Shown here piece by piece: positions 1 to 4,786 of a stretch of DNA of 5,119 bases; positions within the stretch are counted from its first letter, which is position 1, and each line of letters begins with the position of its first letter. Location of the stretch: assembly GCA_019309685.1 (NCBI GenBank), contig JAFDFT010000266.1, positions 1-5,119 on the forward strand, in the 5' to 3' direction. This stretch comes from Deltaproteobacteria bacterium. GTDB taxonomy: Bacteria > Desulfobacterota > Desulfobacteria > Desulfobacterales > JAABPS01. The notes under the pieces were generated by a model. It had not been told where the DNA came from. It ran no database searches and worked only from the letters and a program-made list of their open reading frames with translations. The position numbers were made by a program, and so were the translations under genes.

Positions 1-651
1 ATCTGCGTTTTGCTTGTGATCGAGAAGAGTTCCGCTCCGGTAGTAGGAATCCACAGTTATCAGAACACGACTGTTGGAATCTACTATCCTGTCCGCACAT
101 GCCTTTCCGCTGAAACCGCCGAAAACCTGGGAATGAATCACTCCAAGCCTCGCTAAGGCGAGCATTGTAATCGGGAGATCAGGCGTCATTGGCATATGAA
201 GGGTTACCCTGTCTCCTGCTTTCAATCCTGCAAAATCACGAAGCAGTGCGGCAAACTCATTTACCCTGACGTAAAGTTCCTGGTAGGTTATGTGTTCATA
301 TTTTTCTTCCATGGGTTCTGGAACAAAATGAATTGCCGTTTTGTTTTTGTTTTTTGCAAGGTGTCTGTCAATGCAATTATAGCTGGCATTAATTTTCCCG
401 CCTACAAACCATTTCCAGCATGGTGCGTCACTTGTATCAAGGATTGTATCCCAGTATTCATACCAATCGAGAAGATCAGCATACTCCTTGAAACAATTCG
501 GGAAGTTATCCAGGCTAAACCGATCAAAGACAGCCGGATCTGTCATGTTCGCCTGGGCGACAAACTCATATGAAGGATAATAGTATTCCTCTTCACCCCA
601 GTGAACAGCAATCTGCGCTTCCGATGTTTCTACAACTTCTTTTTCCGCCAT
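1..651 (-). CDS. acs: Acetyl-CoA synthetase, AMP-forming (N-terminal 217 residues, 3' end outside window)
   Basis: Acetate-CoA ligase makes acetyl-CoA from acetate, ATP and CoA through acetyl-AMP in the cytoplasm. The frame is open from 651 to the window edge, giving 217 residues of a family usually about 630-670 long, so the C-terminal adenylation and CoA-binding motifs lie off the left edge. Visible family signatures are the ACAS_N-type region at residues ~26-90 (YEYWDTIL, CWKWFVGGKINASYNC at 78-93, then IDRHL), followed by the start of the AMP-binding domain: ITYQELYVRVNEFAALL (121-137), GDRVTLHMPMTPDLP (146-160), MLALARLGVIHSQVFGGFSG (163-182) and ADRIVDS (186-192). The ATG at 651 is chosen because AAGGAG (660-665) sits 8 bases upstream and the protein begins as expected for the family. 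The gene is clearly more GC-rich than its neighbours. TetR-type regulator 854-1483 lies upstream on the same strand. A related acyl-CoA synthetase is possible, but the CWKWFVGGK/NASYNC signature favours acetate. In sulfate reducers and syntrophs such enzymes may also run toward acetate; that is inference. Confidence 0.93.
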   Translation of the reverse strand, partial: MAEKEVVETSEAQIAVHWGEEEYYYPSYEFVAQANMTDPAVFDRFSLDNFPNCFKEYADLLDWYEYWDTILDTSDAPCWKWFVGGKINASYNCIDRHLAKNKNKTAIHFVPEPMEEKYEHITYQELYVRVNEFAALLRDFAGLKAGDRVTLHMPMTPDLPITMLALARLGVIHSQVFGGFSGKACADRIVDSNSRVLITVDSYYRSGTLLDHKQNAD

Positions 652-659
652 AGATCACA

Positions 660-665
660 CTCCTT
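660..665 (-). promoter_or_regulatory. Ribosome-binding site of acs
   Basis: Read on the minus strand this is AAGGAG, 8 bases before the ATG at 651. It fixes the acs start, because the frame has no other well-placed start codon. A second, stronger-looking AGGAGG lies at 729-734 in the same leader with no suitable start codon after it. Confidence 0.8.
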
Positions 666-853
666 AAAGCTGATAATTTGTTTTTATAAAAATTTCTACC
701 TTTCCCTCCACAAATTACTTTTCTATATCCTCCTTTCCCATTCATTAAAGAAAATCTTATAAAAAGTCTATTTCGGCCCAATTTCTCAATATTTCGTACA
801 AAGCACTTTCGACAAACTTTTCATCATTTGAATGGATATTAAATGTATTAAAA

Positions 854-1483
854 TTATTTAGTTATTCCCTGCCTGAAGATATCAAATGCAATATCTAAGG
901 TTGGTTTTAAAAAATCTTTTTTATTATCAATAATTTTTTTGCTTTCTTCCCAGAGAATAACACCCGAAAATAACGCCCAAAATATATCGGCAAGTGCATT
1001 AGGATTTGCTTTAATAAAAACACCGGTGCTTATTCCTTCTGAAAAAATATCCGACATAATTTTAAGGGAACTTTGGGACAATCTTTTAATTTCCGACAGA
1101 AGTCCGGGAGATAAGTTTTTTAACGATTCACTCGATTGAAGATGGAACAGGTTAATAAGAATTAATGGATCAAAATCATAAATATCGTATAATGCATCCT
1201 TTAAGGATGCTATTCGTTGTTCATCATTTAGATTATTTTGATTTTTTACATGTTCGAGTCTGATATTGAGATGCTGGAGTATTCTTATGGATAGTGAGGC
1301 ATACAGTTCGTCTTTGTTTTTAAAATAGATGTATATTGTTCCGGGGCTTATTTCAGCTTCTTCGGCAATATCCTCCATCGTTGCTTTATTAAAGCCCTTG
1401 GCAGAAAAGATTCTTTTAGCAGCAACAATTATCTGTTGCCGCCTTCTTTCTTTTTCACGTTCTTTTCTTTCTTTTATACCCAT
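854..1483 (-). CDS. TetR/AcrR family transcriptional regulator
   Basis: A 209-residue protein of normal TetR-family length, predicted to be a cytoplasmic dimer that represses or otherwise controls transcription in response to a small ligand. The N-terminus is a very basic tail (KERKEREKERRRQQ, 4-17). The TetR_N domain follows at ~16-62, with AAKRIFSAKGFNKATMEDIA (21-40) and the recognition-helix part EISPGTIYIYFKNKDEL (44-60), all classic for the family. Residues ~65-205 are helical and divergent, as expected of the ligand-binding and dimer domain; ALFSGVILWEE (170-180) resembles regulators found beside acyl-CoA metabolism genes. It lies 202 bp upstream of acs on the same strand, so control of acs, perhaps by an acyl-CoA, is plausible but only inferred. 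No Shine-Dalgarno is visible before the ATG at 1483 (the upstream bases are A/T-rich), so translation may be weak. A promoter with overlapping inverted repeat lies 36-63 bases upstream. Family assignment is firm; ligand and targets are unknown. Confidence 0.93.
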   Translation of the reverse strand: MGIKERKEREKERRRQQIIVAAKRIFSAKGFNKATMEDIAEEAEISPGTIYIYFKNKDELYASLSIRILQHLNIRLEHVKNQNNLNDEQRIASLKDALYDIYDFDPLILINLFHLQSSESLKNLSPGLLSEIKRLSQSSLKIMSDIFSEGISTGVFIKANPNALADIFWALFSGVILWEESKKIIDNKKDFLKPTLDIAFDIFRQGITK

Positions 1484-1518
1484 TTTTTAAAATGAATCAT
1501 ATTTATTGTTTATAAACC

Positions 1519-1546
1519 TATATAATTGATAGCTATTATTTGTCAA
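1519..1546 (-). promoter_or_regulatory. Candidate sigma70-type promoter of the tetR-family gene
   Basis: On the minus strand TTGACA (1541-1546) matches the -35 consensus exactly. After a 16-base spacer comes TATATA (1519-1524), 5 of 6 to the -10 consensus. Transcription would start near 1512, leaving a leader of about 30 bases before the ATG at 1483. Nothing else in the divergent gap is as good a match. The surrounding DNA is AT-rich, so a chance -10 is possible, but the exact -35 at correct spacing and position makes this credible. Confidence 0.6.
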
Positions 1547-1547
1547 T
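1525..1547. promoter_or_regulatory. Inverted repeat overlapping the tetR promoter, candidate operator
   Basis: The arms are ATTGATA (1525-1531) and TGTCAAT (1541-1547), pairing at 6 of 7 positions around a 9-base spacer, 23 bp overall. The site covers the -35 box and the spacer of the proposed tetR promoter, the usual place for TetR-family autorepression. I did not find a clear second copy in the acs leader (652-853). In DNA this AT-rich a six-base match can arise by chance. Confidence 0.35.
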
Positions 1548-1847
1548 ATAAATTTATTTAATTTTTTATTTTTCCCTAATTTTTCAAGTTGCTTTAAATA
1601 TTTGATTGATGATAAGAAGTATTTAAAATTCTAATAGATAGAAATGCGGCAAAAGGAAATGGTTATTTAAATATTATTATCGTTAATATATCATATGGTT
1701 ATATGCTGTATAAAATTGTGTGCATCCTAATTTCAAAGCAACAAGACATTACCGGGTTTTAATAAAATCCTTGCAATTTTTAGTAATATTGATTTATGTA
1801 GGTCATAGGTTTTTTTGATTTGAGCGATCATTGATTATTGAACCGCA

Positions 1848-1917
1848 GAACACCGAATTTCGAATTATTTTTCTTTACTTCTTCTGTTCGTTATTTCTTA
1901 TTCGATATTCGATATTC
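1848..1917. repeat. Imperfect inverted repeat with 7-nt periodic arms
   Basis: Left arm 1848-1867 and right arm 1898-1917 are reverse complements at 16 of 20 positions, with a 30-base loop. The right arm is a 7-base repeat, TATTCGA TATTCGA TATTCA. The left arm has the related core CGAATTTCGAATT. Two of the four mismatches are C opposite A here and so become G-U pairs in an RNA copied in the minus direction. It is preceded by GAACCGCAGAACACC. From memory, AT-rich intergenic elements of this style (arms built from GAATATC or TTCGATA units) are dispersed in Desulfobacterota genomes; no other copy is present in this window. Confidence 0.65.
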
Positions 1918-1991
1918 ATAAATTAATTGAAATTTTACTTAAGTTATGGACATTGGCTCAAACTTTTTATAAGGTCTGAAGGTGTGGAAAA

Positions 1992-2411
1992 ATGATTAAC
2001 GTAAACATTAAATTTAAAGAATATCCCACCAGTGTTAAAATGGGAATATCGTTTTTAGTTGCAGGTTGGATTTCACATTATTTTTATTTTTTAAAGTTTT
2101 TAATGAGTGAATTCCCAGTTAAAACTCTCTACCTTCAACTTGGTATCGGTCTGAGTATATGTTATTTTGTTGCAAGCATCAATAAATGGGCGAGATCATT
2201 ATGTATATTTTTTAATTTTGCTATTATTGCATTATACCTTTTAATTTTTTATATGTATTTCACTGACAATAAATATGATTTAGCTTTTATCACAGCCCTG
2301 GTTGCCATATTGTTTGCAATATCGAATTTTTACCTTATCAGAAAAGAGTCTTCCCAATATTTTAAAACATATAATGAAACAGATGAGGACGGGGAATCTT
2401 CAGATAATTAA
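1992..2411 (+). CDS. Small four-helix integral membrane protein, function unknown
   Basis: A 139-residue protein with four predicted membrane helices at about 16-36, 46-63, 68-90 and 96-115. It has a short N-terminal tail and an acidic, hydrophilic C-terminus (ETDEDGESSDN), so both ends are probably cytoplasmic. There is no signal peptide cleavage site and no catalytic motif. The segment INKWARSLCIFFN between helices 2 and 3 recalls the (G/N)KxWAR turn seen in many small uncharacterised four-helix proteins, and the end (NFYLIRKESSQYFK) also has that style. The start is supported by GAAGGTG at 1978-1984, seven bases before the ATG. The gene is markedly AT-rich, more so than flanking metabolic genes, which may reflect its many Phe, Ile and Tyr codons or different ancestry. 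It is followed after 38 bp by another small membrane protein gene on the same strand, probably co-transcribed. I cannot assign a function. Confidence 0.8.
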   Translation: MINVNIKFKEYPTSVKMGISFLVAGWISHYFYFLKFLMSEFPVKTLYLQLGIGLSICYFVASINKWARSLCIFFNFAIIALYLLIFYMYFTDNKYDLAFITALVAILFAISNFYLIRKESSQYFKTYNETDEDGESSDN

Positions 2412-2449
2412 AAACCGATGGCGTCGTAATCGTTTAATGGAGAAAATTA

Positions 2450-2674
2450 ATGCCTTCTTTACCACCTAAAGATGTTGTATGTGACTGCGGACATGCTCTT
2501 ACAATTGAAATAAATAAAATCCTGTGTATAAAGTGTGGAAAGTACGTTTTTTATAATGCAGAAGAACGAAAAAAACACAAAATTAATACCGCTTATATTG
2601 TGGTAGCAATTGCATCGGCTCTTGGTTTAATAACCTATTTTTTTATTGAACTGATTGCAAAACCGCTACTGTGA
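2450..2674 (+). CDS. Zinc-ribbon protein with one C-terminal membrane helix, function unknown
   Basis: A 74-residue protein. The N-terminal part carries CDCGH (11-15) and CIKC (26-29), a compact pair of cysteine clusters of the zinc-ribbon or rubredoxin-knuckle type that could bind one zinc ion through C11/C13 (or H15) and C26/C29. A basic linker (EERKKHK, 38-44) precedes a single hydrophobic helix at ~48-70, so the ribbon should face the cytoplasm by the positive-inside rule. The start is supported by TGGAGAAAA (GGAG at 2439-2442, seven bases before the ATG). The gene lies 38 bp downstream of the four-helix membrane protein gene and probably shares its transcript; the two products could form a complex, which is inference. 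Its stop codon is only 17 bp from the stop of the convergent ParB-like gene. No function is assigned. Confidence 0.75.
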   Translation: MPSLPPKDVVCDCGHALTIEINKILCIKCGKYVFYNAEERKKHKINTAYIVVAIASALGLITYFFIELIAKPLL

Positions 2675-2691
2675 ACTGAGACGAAATCAAA

Positions 2692-3660
2692 TCATTCAAG
2701 TATACCTTCAAGACTCGGATTTTGAATAATCTTATCTAATTTAAGCTTGTGGTTTTTTAATTTTTCTAAACTTTCAAAATAAAGATTTAATCTATACCCC
2801 CTCCCCTCAAAATCTTTTGGCGGAATCAGTTTCATATCTCTGCCAAGTTTAAGATTTTTTATTTTTATTTCAAGCTCTTTTTCAGCTCTCGTGATTTCAG
2901 GAAACCGGCGCTGTTTTAAATATAATCTGATTTTATTTATCTTTTGACTTCTATCCAGCTCCTTATCATCCGTAATTTCCCGCAGGTGGCTTTTAGTCAG
3001 CAAATTTATAATTGAAATATTGTCGATAATTGCAATCTCTTTGATATGAGTTAATATTTCCCTCTGTTTATTAAGACTCAATTTAAGTTTTTCATATAAA
3101 ACTGCAAATGCAGACCCCTCATCCTTTTCCAACATTTCCAGTTCTAAAGCCATTGAAAGAGAGATAGTGTTTAAAAGTACACCGTTTTGAATGTCGCGCG
3201 AAAGCTTACAAATTTTCTTAATCTTGTTTATAATGGATGGATTGTCCGGCAAACCTAAGACAGATGCAGCCTTCGCGAGATGTTCTTTATCCTTGTAGAA
3301 ACCTGATAGCATATAAAGTGATCTGGACTGTTCAATCAGGTTTAGAGTTCTTTGGAGAGAATTTTCTGTTATTGCAAACTTTACACATTCAAGCTTTTTA
3401 CTATCGGGGTCTACTATCCTTGCAGGTATTTCGGTCATACCAAGGCTTAAACAAGCAGAAATTCTTCTAAAACCGCTTATGATTTGAAAACCGGAAGTTT
3501 TATTTATCAGAATGGGCGCATTTAAAAGCCCTACACTTTTAATAGAAAGAATGAGGTCTTTTATGCTTGTGTCAGTTGTAATGCGAAAGGTATGATCCTC
3601 TAAATCTATTGAGGCCATATTTATTGAGGATTGACAAACAAAGTCTTCCCTAAAATTCAT
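2692..3660 (-). CDS. ParB/KorB-like nuclease-fold protein, orphan, cotranslated with purC
   Basis: A 322-residue protein with ParB-family architecture. Residues ~16-105 form the ParB N-terminal (CTP-binding or Srx-like) domain: SIKSVGLLNAPILI (39-52) matches the 'SI..GL..PI.V' strand, SGFRRISA (62-69) the GERR/GFRR nucleotide motif, IPARIV (78-83) follows, and ENSLQRTLNLIE (99-110) the ENxQR motif with its 'N.IE' continuation. Residues ~110-225 resemble the ParB/KorB helix-turn-helix region. The end (~245-315) is lysine-rich and probably helical. By family it should bind DNA and perhaps CTP; the target is unknown. No parA and no canonical parS palindrome (TGTTTCACGTGAAACA) appear in the window. 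The ATG at 3660 lies inside the purC end (11-bp overlap, no Shine-Dalgarno), suggesting coupled translation. Met15 at 3618 is an alternative start, also without a ribosome site. Plasmid partition looks unlikely in this setting. Family membership is fairly sure; the role is not. Confidence 0.85.
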   Translation of the reverse strand: MNFREDFVCQSSINMASIDLEDHTFRITTDTSIKDLILSIKSVGLLNAPILINKTSGFQIISGFRRISACLSLGMTEIPARIVDPDSKKLECVKFAITENSLQRTLNLIEQSRSLYMLSGFYKDKEHLAKAASVLGLPDNPSIINKIKKICKLSRDIQNGVLLNTISLSMALELEMLEKDEGSAFAVLYEKLKLSLNKQREILTHIKEIAIIDNISIINLLTKSHLREITDDKELDRSQKINKIRLYLKQRRFPEITRAEKELEIKIKNLKLGRDMKLIPPKDFEGRGYRLNLYFESLEKLKNHKLKLDKIIQNPSLEGILE

Positions 3661-4546
3661 TATTTCTGCCGGTCAGTTTATTTAACGCTTCAATGTATTT
3701 TTTTCGTGTATTTTCTATCACTTCTTCCGGAAGCGGAGGGGCAGGAGGTTTTTGGTCCCAGTTAATGGAAAGTAAATAATCTCTTAGATACTGCTTGTCG
3801 AAGCTTTCCTGAGATCCACCGGGCCGGTAGGTCTCTTTTGGCCAAAATCTCGATGAATCAGGAGTTAATACCTCGTCAATAAGAATAATTTCGTCTTCTA
3901 TTAGTCCGAATTCAAACTTTGTATCAGCAATTATTATCCCTTTTTCTTCGGCGATTTCGGCTCCTTTTTTATATATTTCATAACTAAGCGATTTAACTTT
4001 TTCTGCAATATCTTTTCCTATTAAGTTAACTGCTTCGTCAAAATCTATATTAATATCATGAGTACCAACTTCTTCTTTTGTTGAAGGTGTAAAAATTGTT
4101 TCAGCCAGCTTTTCTGATTCTTTAAGACCTTCGGGCAACTTTATGCCGCATATTCTGCCTGACTCCTGGTAGGATTTCCAGCCTGACCCTGTAATATATC
4201 CTCTTACAACGCATTCAACAGGAAGAGGGTTTGTTTTTTTAACGAGCATGCTTCTTCCTTCAAGTATATCAGCATACTTTTTGCATTCTTCGGGGTAGTC
4301 ATCTGTTTTGCTGGAAATTATGTGATTTTTCAAAAGCGGCTTCATTAAATCAAACCAGAAAAGAGAAATTTGAGTTAAAATTTTTCCTTTATCAGGTATT
4401 GGATCCGGTATAACAACATCAAACGCAGAAATTCTATCGGTTGCTACCATTAACAAATTATCACCGAGGTCATAAACATCTCTGACTTTCCCTCTTTTAA
4501 AAATCTTTAAACCAGAAAAATCAGTTTTAATTACATTTGTTTTCAT
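3650..4546 (-). CDS. purC: Phosphoribosylaminoimidazole-succinocarboxamide (SAICAR) synthase
   Basis: PurC joins CAIR and aspartate using ATP to give SAICAR, a late step of de novo purine synthesis in the cytoplasm. The whole 298-residue protein is present. It is of the longer class (~300 residues, as in yeast Ade1) rather than the ~237-residue E. coli type. Signatures run in order: GKVRDVYDLGD (19-29) and ATDRISAFDVV (35-45) in the ATP-binding N-terminal part, VECVVRGYITGSGWKSY (110-126) for the substrate-binding signature, GTHDINIDF (161-169), IADTKFEFG (206-214), DEVLTPDSSRFW (224-235) and SQESFDKQYLRDY (245-257). The start at 4546 is fixed by family alignment. Its AGGA is 11 bases upstream, slightly far, and the whole start region is exactly duplicated upstream (4539-4606). 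The stop overlaps the ParB-like gene by 11 bp. No other pur gene is in the window, so this is a scattered pur locus. Identification is very secure. Confidence 0.97.
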   Translation of the reverse strand: MKTNVIKTDFSGLKIFKRGKVRDVYDLGDNLLMVATDRISAFDVVIPDPIPDKGKILTQISLFWFDLMKPLLKNHIISSKTDDYPEECKKYADILEGRSMLVKKTNPLPVECVVRGYITGSGWKSYQESGRICGIKLPEGLKESEKLAETIFTPSTKEEVGTHDINIDFDEAVNLIGKDIAEKVKSLSYEIYKKGAEIAEEKGIIIADTKFEFGLIEDEIILIDEVLTPDSSRFWPKETYRPGGSQESFDKQYLRDYLLSINWDQKPPAPPLPEEVIENTRKKYIEALNKLTGRNNEF

Positions 4547-4606
4547 AATAAAATCATTCCTTTTAAAACTTAGTTTTCATAATAAAATCATTCCTTTTAA
4601 AACTTA
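4539..4606 (-). repeat. Exact 34-bp tandem duplication of the purC translation start region
   Basis: Copies 4539-4572 and 4573-4606 are identical over all 34 bases and directly adjacent. Each holds, on the minus strand, AAAAGGAA (ribosome site), a spacer and ATGAAAAC. The copy nearer the gene supplies the real purC ATG (4546). The distal copy supplies a second ribosome site and an ATG at 4580. Perfect identity suggests either a recent duplication or maintained function; an assembly artefact is also possible. Confidence 0.9.
4563..4580 (-). CDS. Five-codon mini-ORF (MKTKF) in front of purC
   Basis: Created by the 34-bp tandem duplication. Minus-strand ATG at 4580, then AAA ACT AAG TTT and stop TAA at 4563-4565. 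It has the same ribosome site and spacing as purC itself. The TAA abuts the AAAAGG ribosome site of purC, and 16 bases separate stop and purC ATG. A ribosome ending here could re-initiate on purC or could shield its ribosome site. Translation is plausible because the signals are copies of working ones, but there is no evidence that the peptide itself matters. Confidence 0.35.
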   Translation of the reverse strand: MKTKF

Positions 4607-4625
4607 AGTAGGTGTTCGCATAACA

Positions 4626-4764
4626 TTGAAATTAGAAAATAGAAATTGAAAATTATGTCTTCATGCTTTTGCACTGTTGATGAACGCATTCAACTTTAGA
4701 CCAAGTTTTTACAACCATTATTTGTTTTCTTCAAATCTCCCGAATTTCTACTTTTTAATTTCAA
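4626..4764. repeat. Long-loop inverted repeat with 22-nt arms
   Basis: Left arm 4626-4647 and right arm 4743-4764 are reverse complements at 20 of 22 positions, enclosing 95 bases. The left arm again shows a period of about seven (TTAGAAA, ATAGAAA, TTGAAAA). It sits between the stop of the PilZ gene and purC, so the purC leader transcript could contain one arm while the loop contains the likely purC promoter. In style it resembles AT-rich intergenic repeats I recall from Desulfobacterota; no related copy is present elsewhere in the window. Confidence 0.7.
4652..4680 (-). promoter_or_regulatory. Candidate promoter of purC and the ParB-like gene
   Basis: On the minus strand TCAACA (4675-4680, 4 of 6 to the -35 consensus), a 17-base spacer and CATAAT (4652-4657, 5 of 6 to the -10 consensus). 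It would give a leader of about 100 bases through the inverted-repeat arm and the duplicated start region. A short inverted repeat, GTTGA (4676-4680) and TCAAC (4690-4694), overlaps the -35 and could be an operator. Support is by consensus match only. Confidence 0.3.
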
Positions 4765-4786
4765 GCTTCAGGCCATCAACGGCTAC

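Larger units (their letters stand above)
1484..1991. other. 508-bp AT-rich gap between divergent genes, no gene seen
   Basis: The left 70 bases hold the tetR promoter and operator candidate. The right end holds an inverted repeat (1848-1917) and the AAGGTG ribosome site of the next gene. Between ~1560 and ~1840 there is AT-rich DNA with only very short open frames lacking ribosome sites. A weak 7-bp stem with a 3-base loop (1754-1770, one G-T pair) is followed by ATTTTT, but no transcript obviously ends there. I could not find a convincing promoter for the plus-strand genes that start at 1992. Confidence 0.6.

Noticed and set aside
196..573. Plus-strand open frame of 125 codons
   Set aside because: It lies opposite the acs reading frame, which has clear family motifs throughout; no ribosome site and a low-complexity, Cys/Phe-rich product.
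593..781. Minus-strand open frame of 62 codons in the acs leader
   Set aside because: It overlaps the acs start out of frame, its product resembles nothing, and it has no ribosome site at its start.
1754..1770. Small hairpin followed by a T-run, terminator-like
   Set aside because: The stem is only 7 bp with a G-T pair and mostly A-T, the T-run is offset by five bases, and no gene reads into it.
1840..1920. CRISPR array or IS end
   Set aside because: The heptamer units are too short and lack spacers, and no transposase or target-site duplication is visible next to the element.
1947..1973. TGGACA and TATAAG as a promoter for the plus-strand membrane genes
   Set aside because: Spacing is only 15 bases and transcription would begin at the ribosome site itself, so it is unlikely to serve the gene at 1992.
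2692..3660. ParB-like gene as part of a plasmid or phage partition locus
   Set aside because: No parA, parS, replication, phage or transposase sequence is visible; its partner gene is the housekeeping gene purC.
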